NCBI GenBank assembly: GCA_020636995.1
Contig: JACJWU010000003.1
Location: forward strand, 1-64,000
DNA from: Actinomycetota bacterium
GTDB taxonomy: Bacteria > Actinomycetota > Actinomycetes > S36-B12 > UBA10799
Length of the DNA: 64,000 nt
Direction: 5' to 3'
Below, piece after piece: positions 1 to 7,937 of this stretch (positions are counted from its first letter, which is position 1; each line of letters starts with the position of its first letter). The notes beneath the pieces were generated by a model. That model worked only from the letters and a program-made list of their open reading frames with translations. It was not told the origin of the DNA and ran no database searches. A program made the position numbers and the translations under genes.

Positions 1-1
1 C

Positions 2-658
2 GTGATCCCGTGGTCCAGCATTCTCAGCGCGACCACGGGTCCGGCCGACTACTACGTCACGCACGAGACCGAGGCGGCACCGTTCGCCTGGGAGTTGGAC
101 TGGTGGTTCCCGCAACTGGCGATGCTGTTCATCTTCGCCTCGATCATCGTCGGTCTCATCGCCCGCATGAAGGAGGCCGAGATCGTGCGCTTGATCGGCG
201 TCGGCGCCGCCGACATGATCGGTCCGGCGCTGGTGGTGTCGCTGGCCGGTGGGGTGTCGGTGATCATGACCAACACCCAGACGCTGGACACGATCCTCAA
301 CTCCATGGAGCAGCTGGTCAGCGGGCTGTCTGCGGAGGGGTTCGCGATCGTGGTGACCATCATCAACATCCCACTGGCCATCCTGGTCCCCTCGACGTCG
401 GGTCACGCGGCTCTGGCCATGCCGCTGCTGGCGCCTTTGGCCGACTTCGCCGGGGTGTCCCGGCCGACCACCATCACCGCGTGGATGAGCGGCGCCGGGT
501 TGACGATGCTGTGGTCACCCACGCAGGTCGTGGTCGTCGGTGGCCTGGCGATCGCGAAGGTGGGCTACGACAAGTACCTGCGCTTCGTATGGCCGCTGGT
601 GGTCGCCATGTTCGTCGTGAGCGCGGGCATCATCGCCGTCGCCGCGTCAGTGGGCTGA
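2..658 (+). CDS. DcuC/YfcC-family carrier, C-terminal part (cut by window edge)
   Basis: Only the last 218 codons are inside the window; the gene starts upstream, so the GTG near base 2 need not be the real start. The protein is strongly hydrophobic with about five or six membrane segments and has the pattern PSTSGHAALAMPLLAPLADF followed by a conserved SPTQVVVVGG-type stretch, typical of the C-terminal half of the C4-dicarboxylate anaerobic carrier / YfcC group of ion transporters. These proteins move dicarboxylates or basic amino acids across the cytoplasmic membrane; the substrate cannot be told from this fragment. It ends 10 bp from the convergent SARP gene. Confidence 0.75.
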   Translation: MIPWSSILSATTGPADYYVTHETEAAPFAWELDWWFPQLAMLFIFASIIVGLIARMKEAEIVRLIGVGAADMIGPALVVSLAGGVSVIMTNTQTLDTILNSMEQLVSGLSAEGFAIVVTIINIPLAILVPSTSGHAALAMPLLAPLADFAGVSRPTTITAWMSGAGLTMLWSPTQVVVVGGLAIAKVGYDKYLRFVWPLVVAMFVVSAGIIAVAASVG

Positions 659-667
659 ACGCAGCGG

Positions 668-1477
668 TCACCGCGTCACATCGGCACCCAGCATTCGGGT
701 TGTGATCTCCGAGGGTTCAATCCCGAGGTCCCGACGCAGCACCCGACGACATGCGAGGTAGGCCCTGCGGGCCTCCGTCGGGTTACCCTCCGCGAGGTGG
801 ATGCGAATGATCGTCCGGTGGGTGCTCTCCCGAACGGGATCGGTGACCAGCGCCGCGAACGCGGCATCGAGTGCCGGGGCATAGCGCCGGGCCCGACTCA
901 GGCGCTCGGCCTGCTCCTCGAGCACGTGCAGGTGCACCTGACGCAGCCGCTCCCGGTCTGCCAGCAGCCACTCATCGTCCCACTCGGGCAGCAGATCCCC
1001 ACCGTGCTCCAGCGTCCCCAGCGCGTCGGAGGCCGGCGTGAGGCTCTGCGAGTCCAGACCCGTGGCGGCCACCGTCAGGAAGCGATGCACGTCCACCTCG
1101 ACGCCGGGACCGAGATCGAGGGTGAATCGTGTGGAGGTGATGACTGCGGGCACAGCCCGGTTGGCGCGCCAGATCCCGGATCGCAGACAGGCTGACGCAT
1201 GCTGCTCGGACGCATCCGGCCACAGGGTGCCCGCGATGCGCGCCCTGCTCGTACGTCCGGCCAGCGCCAGCAGTGCGACGATGCGTTCTGTCATCGGGGC
1301 GAGCTCAACCTCGCGACCGTCGACGACCAGCGAGAAGCCCCCGAGCAGGACCAGGCGGATGCTGCGCGGGTGCGCGGCGCGCGGCAGGAACGCCCGCAGC
1401 GCGGGATCGTGACCGTCATCGGGGAAGGTTCCCTGTGCGTTGTGTGCCACCTCGGCACCCCCTGCCCGGATACCCAT
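668..1477 (-). CDS. SARP-type transcriptional regulator (winged helix + BTAD)
   Basis: About 269 residues. The first half has an OmpR-like winged-helix DNA-binding domain (LVLLGGFSLVVDGREVEL, then LAGRTSRARIAGTLWP), and the second half a bacterial transcriptional activation domain of helical repeats ending RRDLGIEPSEIT, which is the standard SARP plan. No ATPase or TPR extension follows, so it is a short SARP of normal size. SARPs activate promoters by binding heptamer direct repeats; such repeats lie in the divergent space to its right (1541-1569), so the secreted-protein gene at 1635 is the likely target. The start is uncertain: ATG at 1477 was chosen, with ATG at 1507 also possible; neither has a clear ribosome site. 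Confidence 0.85.
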   Translation of the reverse strand: MGIRAGGAEVAHNAQGTFPDDGHDPALRAFLPRAAHPRSIRLVLLGGFSLVVDGREVELAPMTERIVALLALAGRTSRARIAGTLWPDASEQHASACLRSGIWRANRAVPAVITSTRFTLDLGPGVEVDVHRFLTVAATGLDSQSLTPASDALGTLEHGGDLLPEWDDEWLLADRERLRQVHLHVLEEQAERLSRARRYAPALDAAFAALVTDPVRESTHRTIIRIHLAEGNPTEARRAYLACRRVLRRDLGIEPSEITTRMLGADVTR

Positions 1478-1527
1478 GATTCTGCGTCGCGGTCGAGCGC
1501 ACCGCATCCCACATTCGGGCCAGGCAG

Positions 1528-1569
1528 CGTCACCCGTGTCGGTGACGCAGCGGTGACGAACCGGTGACG
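1528..1569 (+). promoter_or_regulatory. Predicted SARP operator: three GGTGACG heptamers at 11-bp pitch
   Basis: GGTGACG occurs perfectly at 1541-1547, 1552-1558 and 1563-1569, with start-to-start spacing of exactly 11 bp. A fourth copy, inverted (CGTCACC), lies at 1528-1534. SARP proteins are known to bind heptameric direct repeats with 11-bp spacing just upstream of the -10 element. The cluster sits between the SARP gene and the divergent secreted-protein gene, ending 65 bp before that gene's ATG. The inverted copy would suit autoregulation, which is inference. Confidence 0.7.
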
Positions 1570-1634
1570 GACCTCGGCAAGGCTGCTCCTACTGCCGTCG
1601 TCAGGCGGCACGACCTGGACCCAGGGAGGCACTC

Positions 1635-2192
1635 ATGTCCCACACATCCAAACTCGCCAGACTCCGGCCGCGGCCGGCCGTGGTGGCCTCGCTCGCAGTG
1701 CTCACCGTGGCTGCTGGCGGCATCGCGGCGGCAGACGGACCCGACTCCAGCCTGCAGGCGCTCAAGAAGTCGAAGGTGCGCAAGATCGCGGCGAACCAGG
1801 CGAACAAGGCCATCACACAGCGCGCACCGACCCTCGAGGTCCTGTTGGCGCAGTCGGTCGCGGACAACGCGATCACCACCGCCAAGATCGCCGACGGCGC
1901 GGTGACCAGCGCCAAGTTGGCCGAAGAGGCTGTGAAGGCCCGGGAACTCGGCCCGACGCAGATCGTCACCAACGGCGCAGGGCTGGCCAACAACGCCACC
2001 GGCACGGTGGCTGTGAACTGTCCGGCCGGCACCCAGATGGTCAGCGGCGGTGGCACCACGACCCTCGGCGGGAACGACCTCGTCCTCGTGCTCAGGTCCT
2101 TCCCCTCGACCAACGGGTGGGTCGTGACCTACCGCAACATCTCAACTGTGGCCGTGACCATCACTGCCGTGGCCACCTGTCTGTCCGCCTGA
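1635..2192 (+). CDS. Secreted protein of unknown function with heptad-like repeats
   Basis: 185 residues. GGGAGG at 1622-1627 is a good ribosome site for the ATG. The N-terminus is a signal peptide (basic LARLRPRPA, then hydrophobic VVASLAVLTVAAGG). Residues about 70-110 contain imperfect repeats of the AITTAKIADGAVTSAKLAEEAV type, a pattern seen in trimeric or coiled fibre-like extracellular proteins. The C-terminal 75 residues look like a small beta-rich domain with two cysteines (VNCPAG and ATCLSA) that may form a disulfide. No enzyme motif is visible. The upstream SARP heptamers suggest it is switched on by the divergent regulator. Confidence 0.7.
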   Translation: MSHTSKLARLRPRPAVVASLAVLTVAAGGIAAADGPDSSLQALKKSKVRKIAANQANKAITQRAPTLEVLLAQSVADNAITTAKIADGAVTSAKLAEEAVKARELGPTQIVTNGAGLANNATGTVAVNCPAGTQMVSGGGTTTLGGNDLVLVLRSFPSTNGWVVTYRNISTVAVTITAVATCLSA

Positions 2193-2213
2193 GCACCGCT
2201 CACGTGAACAGAC

Positions 2214-2342
2214 TCACGCCGCCGGCCCCACCAGGAGTCCGACGACGATGAGGACGATGCCCCAGAGGACTTCGCCGCGCACGAGCCCGACGACGCCACT
2301 GACGACCAGCACCACTGCAAGGATCCACAAGATGATTTCCAT
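2214..2342 (-). pseudogene. GPGG-motif mini membrane protein, C-terminus frameshifted
   Basis: A 42-codon reading frame reads MEIILWILAVVLVVSGVVGL, then VRGEVLWGIVLIVVGLLVGPAA and stops. It has the two short hydrophobic segments and the VLWGIVLIVVGLLVGP ending of the actinobacterial GPGG-motif small membrane protein family. That family normally ends GPGGVS-F; here a one-base loss after the P codon gives GPAA-stop, and adding one G restores GPGGVSLFT-stop ending at 2200. It may be a mutated gene, or a functional variant missing eight residues, or an assembly error. Function of the family is unknown. The start ATG is at 2340-2342. Confidence 0.7.
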
Positions 2343-2445
2343 ATCGGCCCCTACCCGGTGATCGACGTGTCACACGCGCTCGTCGCCTAGAGTCGGGCGT
2401 GACGCGGGCGCCACTGTCCACGCCACACGACACCTGGAGCCGACC

Positions 2446-4107
2446 GTGCATGAAGATGCGGACTTCGCCTCACTCGGACTGCGCGAGGAACTGCTGCAGA
2501 CCCTGCGGGAGGTCGGCTACGAGACGCCGACACCGATCCAGGCGGCAACCATCCCGCCGCTGCTTGCCGGCCGCGACGTCGTGGGCCTCGCGCAGACCGG
2601 AACCGGCAAGACCGCTGCTTTCGCGCTACCTGTGCTGGACCGTCTCGACCTGTCACAGAAGAAGCCGCAGGCGCTGGTTCTCGCGCCCACCCGGGAACTG
2701 GCATTGCAGGTGTGCGAGGCCTTCGAGCACTACGCCGCGGGCGTACCGGGCGTGAAGGTCCTGCCGGTCTACGGGGGGCAGGGCTACGGCGTGCAACTGA
2801 GTGCACTGCGCCGCGGCGTGCACGTTGTTGTCGGTACGCCGGGACGGGTCATCGATCACCTGAACAAGGGCACATTGGATCTGTCCGAGCTACGTTTCCT
2901 CGTCCTCGACGAGGCCGACGAGATGCTCAACATGGGGTTCGCCGAGGATGTCGACACGATCCTCGCCGAGACCCCGCCGGACAAGAACGTCGCGCTGTTC
3001 TCCGCCACCATGCCCGCCCAGATCCGCCGGATGTCCAAGCAGTACCTGGACGATCCGCTCGAGATCACGGTCAAGAGCAAGACCACGACCTCGGCCGACA
3101 CCACGCAGCGATATCTGATCGTGTCCTACCCGCAGAAGGTCGAGGCGCTCACCCGGATCCTGGAGGTCGAGGACTTCGACGCGATGATCGTGTTCGTCCG
3201 GACGAAGAACGAGACGGAGACGCTTGCTGAGAAATTGCGGGCACGCGGCTACTCGGCCATGGCGATCAACGGCGATCTGGGACAGGCGCAGCGCGAACGA
3301 ACGGTCGGGCAACTGAAGGCCGGCAAACTCGACATCCTCGTGGCCACCGACGTCGCCGCCCGCGGCCTCGACGTCGACCGCATCAGCCACGTCGTGAACT
3401 TCGACATCCCCACCGACACCGAGTCCTACGTGCACCGCATCGGCCGCACGGGCCGCGCGGGGCGCAAGGGTGATGCGATCTCCTTCGTGACACCCCGGGA
3501 GCGCCACCTGCTGCGCGCCATCGAGAAGGCCACGCGACAGCCATTGACACAGATGCAGATGCCGACCGTGGAGGACATCAACACCCGCCGACTCGCCCGC
3601 TTCGACGCCGGGATCACCCAGGCGCTCGGCTCGGAGGAACTCGACTTCTACCGCGACGTCATCGGGCACTACGTCAACGAGTACGACGTGCCGGAGGCCG
3701 ACGTCGCGGCCGCGCTGGCGGTCGTGCTGCAGGGGGACTCCCCGTTCATGCTCGACACGACCGAGGAGCCTGTAAATGCACCTGCCGCCCGTGCCACCTA
3801 CCGGATCGCGGTCGGCAAGCGGCAGAAGATCGGGCCGCGGCAGATCGTGGGAGCCTTGGCCAACGAGGGCGGGTTGAAGAGCAGGGACTTCGGGGCGATC
3901 GACATCCGAGGCGACCACACGTTGGTGGAATTGCCCGCCACACTCCCCGCCGAGACGTGGAAGAAGCTGCGCAAGACCCGGATCTCGGGCAAGCTCATCG
4001 AACTGACCCTGGACACCGGGCACAAGCCGCCACGTGAGGGTGGCCGCAAGCCGCGCCATGACAAGCCCGCGCACCACAAGGGCAGGCACAAAGGGAAGAA
4101 GCGCTGA
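2446..4107 (+). CDS. deaD: DEAD-box ATP-dependent RNA helicase
   Basis: 553 residues from a GTG start with GGAG about 9 bp upstream. All helicase motifs are present in order: Q motif (TPIQAATIPPLL), Walker A AQTGTGKT, PTRELALQ, DEAD in VLDEADEMLNMGF, SAT in FSATMP, ATDVAARGLDV and HRIGRTGRAG. Beyond the two RecA-like lobes (to about residue 380) is a DbpA-like RNA-binding domain (YRIAVGKRQKIGPRQIVGAL) and a basic Lys/His/Arg tail. This is the CsdA/DeaD layout, whose members unwind rRNA and mRNA duplexes in ribosome assembly and cold adaptation. It is followed by a repeat element (4123-4246) that may end its transcript. Confidence 0.92.
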   Translation: MHEDADFASLGLREELLQTLREVGYETPTPIQAATIPPLLAGRDVVGLAQTGTGKTAAFALPVLDRLDLSQKKPQALVLAPTRELALQVCEAFEHYAAGVPGVKVLPVYGGQGYGVQLSALRRGVHVVVGTPGRVIDHLNKGTLDLSELRFLVLDEADEMLNMGFAEDVDTILAETPPDKNVALFSATMPAQIRRMSKQYLDDPLEITVKSKTTTSADTTQRYLIVSYPQKVEALTRILEVEDFDAMIVFVRTKNETETLAEKLRARGYSAMAINGDLGQAQRERTVGQLKAGKLDILVATDVAARGLDVDRISHVVNFDIPTDTESYVHRIGRTGRAGRKGDAISFVTPRERHLLRAIEKATRQPLTQMQMPTVEDINTRRLARFDAGITQALGSEELDFYRDVIGHYVNEYDVPEADVAAALAVVLQGDSPFMLDTTEEPVNAPAARATYRIAVGKRQKIGPRQIVGALANEGGLKSRDFGAIDIRGDHTLVELPATLPAETWKKLRKTRISGKLIELTLDTGHKPPREGGRKPRHDKPAHHKGRHKGKKR

Positions 4108-4122
4108 CCCTCTTCCTGCGAC

Positions 4123-4246
4123 CCCTTTGTGACGAAGTTGCGCCGGTCCACCCCCCGTTTGTCACGAAGGTGCGGGGTCCGGGGCCCCAAGAACCCACAC
4201 CTTCGTCACAAACCGGCCCAGGGCCACCACACCTTCGTCACAAAGG
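4123..4246. repeat. Family E inverted array (core TTTGTSACGAAGGTG), 32-bp pitch
   Basis: Two direct copies begin at 4126 (TTTGTGACGAAG) and 4158 (TTTGTCACGAAGGTG), and two inverted copies begin at 4198 and 4230 (CACCTTCGTCACAAA). Both pairs are spaced 32 bp. Copy 1 is perfectly complementary to copy 4 over 14 bp, and copy 2 to copy 3 with one mismatch, so the array folds as one nested hairpin around a GC-rich centre. It starts 15 bp after the helicase stop. It probably acts at the 3' end of that transcript; no T-run follows. Confidence 0.75.
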
Positions 4247-4330
4247 CCAGGACGGGGCTGACCCACCTCCCGGTCACGGGCGAGCCAGCCGCCACTCGCG
4301 CACCCGCTCACCCGGAGGTAGCGTCGATCA

Positions 4331-5524
4331 ATGGAACGATTCGTCATCATCGGCGCGGGACTGGCCGGCGCGAAGACCGCCGAGCACCTGCGGGCACAGG
4401 GCTTCGACGGCGCGATCACTCTGATCGGCGAGGAACCGCTACACCCCTACGAACGGCCGCCCTTGTCCAAGGGGATCCTCAAGGGCACGGCCGACGCCGA
4501 GTCGGCCTTCGTTCACGACCCGCAGTGGTACACCGAAAACGCGGTGGAACTGCTGCTCGACACCCAGGTCACCGGTATCGACCTGGATGACCGGCGGGTT
4601 CAGCTCCCCAGCGGCGACCTTGACTTCACCAAACTCGCCCTCACCACGGGTGCCAGACCGCGCCACCTCGACATCCCCGGCGCCGACCTGTCCGGGGTGC
4701 ACTACCTGCGCCGACTGCCCGAGGCGGAACGCCTCCGCGAGGTGTTCGCCGAGGTCGGCCGCATCGTGGTGGTCGGAGCTGGCTGGATCGGTCTCGAAGT
4801 GGCGGCCGCCGCGCGCGAGTCCGGGGTGGACGTGACCGTCGTCGAGGCCGCCGAACTCCCGCTGCTCAACGTGCTCGGTCCCCGCATGGCCGAGGTGTTC
4901 GCCCAGGTGCACCGCAGCCACGGCGTGGCCCTCGAACTCGGCGTGGGGGTCGAGAGTTTCGTGGGCACCGACCGGGTCGCCGCGGTGCGACTGTCCGACG
5001 GCAGGAACCTCGCCGCCGACGCGGTCGTCGTGGGAGTAGGAGTCGTCCCCAACGTGGAACCGGCCGCGGGCCTGACCATCGACAACGGCGTGTTGACCGA
5101 CGAGCACCTGCGTACCAGCCACCCCGATGTGTTCGCCGCCGGGGACGTGGCCAACGCCTTCCACCCCGTGCTGGGCAGGCACATCCGGGTCGAGCATTGG
5201 GCCAACGCTCTCAACCAACCGGCCGTGGCGGCCGCGGGGATGCTCGGAAACGAAGCGGTGTACGACCGGCTGCCGTACTTCTACACCGACCAGTTCGACC
5301 TCGGCATGGAGTACGTCGGGTACGCCGACGGTGGCGCCGAGGTCGTTGTGCGTGGATCGGGGCTGGAGTTCATCGCTTTCTGGCTGCGGGAGGGCAGAGT
5401 CGCGGCGGGCATGAACGTCAACGTCTGGGACGTCGTGGAGCCGATCCGCGAACTGATCCTGTCCGGCCGGGAGGTCGATCCGAGCAGACTCGCGGACCCG
5501 GAGGTCTCACTCGACGAGGTGTGA
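4331..5524 (+). CDS. FAD-dependent NAD(P)H:ferredoxin/rubredoxin reductase-like protein
   Basis: 397 residues; GGAGG at 4315-4319 precedes the ATG. An FAD dinucleotide fold opens the protein (FVIIGAGLAGAKTAEHLR), a second Rossmann motif for NAD(P)H lies near residue 150 (IVVVGAGWIGLEVA), and the second flavin motif DVFAAGDVANAF near residue 265. A C-terminal reductase domain follows. This matches the BphA4/RubB/ThcD class that passes electrons from NAD(P)H to a ferredoxin or rubredoxin, often for cytochrome P450s or oxygenases. No ferredoxin or P450 gene is adjacent, so the partner is unknown. Confidence 0.87.
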   Translation: MERFVIIGAGLAGAKTAEHLRAQGFDGAITLIGEEPLHPYERPPLSKGILKGTADAESAFVHDPQWYTENAVELLLDTQVTGIDLDDRRVQLPSGDLDFTKLALTTGARPRHLDIPGADLSGVHYLRRLPEAERLREVFAEVGRIVVVGAGWIGLEVAAAARESGVDVTVVEAAELPLLNVLGPRMAEVFAQVHRSHGVALELGVGVESFVGTDRVAAVRLSDGRNLAADAVVVGVGVVPNVEPAAGLTIDNGVLTDEHLRTSHPDVFAAGDVANAFHPVLGRHIRVEHWANALNQPAVAAAGMLGNEAVYDRLPYFYTDQFDLGMEYVGYADGGAEVVVRGSGLEFIAFWLREGRVAAGMNVNVWDVVEPIRELILSGREVDPSRLADPEVSLDEV

Positions 5525-5596
5525 GCGCCGGGGCGAGCGCCCTCCCCGTCCAGCCCACCGGATACCGTGAAATCACGACATATTGGGAGGCACGCA

Positions 5597-6346
5597 ATGG
5601 CACGCACGGCGATCGTCACGGGTGGGGCACGCGGTATCGGAGCAGCAGTGGCGAAGAAACTCGCCGCGGACGGCATGTCAGTGGCCGTCCTCGACCTCGA
5701 CGCCGAGGCCTGCGAGCCGGTGGTCGAGGAGATCCGCGCCGCTGGCGGAACCGCCCTGGCTGTCGGAGCGAACGTGGCCGACGAGGCTGAGGTGGGTGCG
5801 GCGGTCGACCGGATCGCTGCTGAACTCGGCGCACCCACGGTGCTCGTGAACAACGCCGGCATCATCCGCGACAACATGCTGCACAAGATGTCGGTCGACG
5901 ACTGGGACGCCGTGATGGGAGTGCACCTGCGTGGGGCGTTCCTGATGTCGCGGGCCGTGCAGCCGTACATGCGTGAGGCCGAGTTCGGCCGGATCGTCAA
6001 CCTCTCCAGCACGTCGGCGCTCGGCAACCGCGGTCAGGCCAACTACTCGGCAGCCAAGGCCGGCATGCAGGGGTTCACGAAGACCCTGGCCATCGAACTG
6101 GGTCGGTTCAACGTCACCGCCAACGCGATCGCCCCGGGCTTCATCCAGACGGACATGACCGCGGCCACCGCCGAGCGGATCGGGGTGGCGTTCGACGACT
6201 TCATCACGATGGCCGCCTCGCAGATCCCGGTCGGCCGGGTGGGGCAGCCCGAGGACATCGCGAACACGGTGTCCTTCCTCGTCAGCGAGGGTGCCGGCTT
6301 CGTGTCCGGCCAGGTCATCTACGTCGCCGGCGGGCCGAAGGACTAG
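5597..6346 (+). CDS. fabG: 3-oxoacyl-[ACP] reductase / short-chain dehydrogenase
   Basis: 249 residues from the ATG at 5597, which has GGGAGG eight bases upstream. The NADP(H) site TGGARGIG, the NNAG motif, the catalytic Ser (NLSSTSALG) and the YSAAK Tyr-Lys pair are intact, and the IAPGFIQTDMT loop and C-terminal SFLVSEGAGFVSGQ are FabG-like. It reduces 3-ketoacyl groups, in fatty acid synthesis if it is the housekeeping FabG. It stands alone, away from other fatty acid genes, so it could instead reduce another 3-keto or alcohol substrate. Its 3' end overlaps the convergent transporter gene by 32 bp. Confidence 0.85.
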   Translation: MARTAIVTGGARGIGAAVAKKLAADGMSVAVLDLDAEACEPVVEEIRAAGGTALAVGANVADEAEVGAAVDRIAAELGAPTVLVNNAGIIRDNMLHKMSVDDWDAVMGVHLRGAFLMSRAVQPYMREAEFGRIVNLSSTSALGNRGQANYSAAKAGMQGFTKTLAIELGRFNVTANAIAPGFIQTDMTAATAERIGVAFDDFITMAASQIPVGRVGQPEDIANTVSFLVSEGAGFVSGQVIYVAGGPKD

Positions 6347-7271
6347 CGGTCGCCAGGAGTACCGCCATCGCCACCAGCGCCAGCGCCACGCCCTCCGACC
6401 ACCCGAACCCGGTGTTGCCGCTCGGGGCGACGACGTCGATGACGACCGAACCGAGCAATTGCCCGGCGATCGACAGCAGGCCGAAGACCAGCACGCCCAC
6501 TCCGCGTACCGCCCATGCCGCCAGCGCGATGAACAGCACGCCGATCGGCCCCCCGACGTAGAGCCACCACTGCGCCGGGAACGTGCCGATGGCGGTGACG
6601 CCGGTCGCGACCACGACCAGCGACAGCAGGAACAGCGAGCTGAAGCCCACCAGGAAGTTGACGCCGGTCGCCGCCATCGGTTGCCCTGTGGCCACCGCCA
6701 CCCGGCCGTTGATCGCCTGCTGAACGGCGATGCCGAGGCCGGCGGAGACAGCCAGTACGACGATCCAGGACACCTCGGACACCCCGGCCTGCAGCCCTGA
6801 GACCACCACCGCGGTCAGCGCTACCACCGCAGCCACCACTCGATTGCCACTGATCGGCAGATGGCCGGCGGGACTCAGGCCCGCGCGGTCGACGAGCAGC
6901 GAACCGGTGACCTGTCCGGCGACCACCGCGATGGTGAAGATCGTGACACCGGTCGCAGGCACCACGAGTCCCTGGGTGGTCACCAGCCAGGCACCGCCGA
7001 GCCCTCCGAGCACCTGCCACCACTTCAGCCGGTGCGTTCGCAACAATCCTGGGAGGGCGGCCACGGAGGCCCGCAGTGGGGCCCGCGACGAGACGATCAC
7101 CCACGCGAGCACCAGGCCGGTGCCGAAACTGATGGCCGCGGCGATCACCCCGCCGCCGACGTACTCGGACAGTTCGGCGTTGATCCGCGATTGCAGCGCC
7201 ACGAGCACCCCGACCGCGATGGCGGCGGAAATGGTCAGGAGACGATGACGGCCCGCGGACAGCCCGTGCAT
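6315..7271 (-). CDS. DMT-superfamily transporter with two DUF606 (YdcZ) halves
   Basis: 318 residues, about ten membrane helices. Each half repeats the YdcZ/DUF606 pattern (AVGVLVALQSRINAELSEYVG in the first half; AVSAGLGIAVQQAINGRVAVATG in the second), so this is the fused, two-repeat form. The family belongs to the drug/metabolite transporter superfamily; the substrate is unknown. The ATG overlaps the stop of the upstream NTF2-like gene as TGATG, so the two are probably translated together. The C-terminus ends in a run of arginines. Confidence 0.8.
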   Translation of the reverse strand: MHGLSAGRHRLLTISAAIAVGVLVALQSRINAELSEYVGGGVIAAAISFGTGLVLAWVIVSSRAPLRASVAALPGLLRTHRLKWWQVLGGLGGAWLVTTQGLVVPATGVTIFTIAVVAGQVTGSLLVDRAGLSPAGHLPISGNRVVAAVVALTAVVVSGLQAGVSEVSWIVVLAVSAGLGIAVQQAINGRVAVATGQPMAATGVNFLVGFSSLFLLSLVVVATGVTAIGTFPAQWWLYVGGPIGVLFIALAAWAVRGVGVLVFGLLSIAGQLLGSVVIDVVAPSGNTGFGWSEGVALALVAMAVLLATASPSARRRRR

Positions 7272-7738
7272 CAGTGGGAACGCTTCTGGAACCCGTCCAG
7301 CTGCCGGTTCGCCAGTTGTCGCATCACGAAGGGGAGCACCGGCGTTCGACCCAGGACCGATCCCACCGGCCCGAACGCCTGGCCCGCCCAGACCGCGAAG
7401 TCGAACGAGTCCCGGTGTTCGACGATCAATCCGTCGCGTAGGACGAAGTCCGCGTCAACGACGTTGTGCACCTTCCGGCCGGTTGCGCTGAAGGTGTAGT
7501 CGGCCTCCCAGTGTGCGTGGCCACGGTCACCGGCGGCGGCGATCCCGCTGGCCCGAACTTCGAGGTCCTTGCCCGCCCGGCACAGCATGCGCCACATGTC
7601 GCGCACCCGTTCCCCTCGCAACTCACCGAACGCCGGGTCGGAGAAGACGACATCTTCGGCGTAGCAGGCGGCCATGGTCTCGGCGTCACGCTGCGCGAAG
7701 GCGTTGTAGAAGCGCTGTATCACCTCGGCATCTGTCAC
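7271..7738 (-). CDS. SnoaL/NTF2-like fold protein
   Basis: 155 residues from a GTG start. The pattern AEVIQRFYNAFAQRDAETMA, then CYAEDVVFSDPAFGELRGER and later HWEADYTF.TGRKVHNVVDADFVLRDGLIVEHRD is typical of the nuclear-transport-factor-2 / SnoaL-like superfamily of small cone-shaped alpha+beta proteins, which act as isomerases, hydrolases or simply bind small ligands. The exact reaction cannot be read from sequence. It is co-transcribed with the YdcZ transporter (TGATG junction). Confidence 0.8.
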   Translation of the reverse strand: MTDAEVIQRFYNAFAQRDAETMAACYAEDVVFSDPAFGELRGERVRDMWRMLCRAGKDLEVRASGIAAAGDRGHAHWEADYTFSATGRKVHNVVDADFVLRDGLIVEHRDSFDFAVWAGQAFGPVGSVLGRTPVLPFVMRQLANRQLDGFQKRSH

Positions 7739-7937
7739 CCGTTCACCCTACGGCGGGTGGTTCCCCCTGGCCCAGCCCACGCCGCCGCACGCATGTGGAG
7801 AAGGCCCGGATCCACGGCATCGAGCGCCCGGAGCGCTGGGGCGGCCGTGCCACAGTCACACCGTCCTCTTACCGTCGTCCCACCTGACTTTCGCTCTCGT
7901 GGCTCAGCTTCAGGGGTACGACAACGAAGGGAAACCA

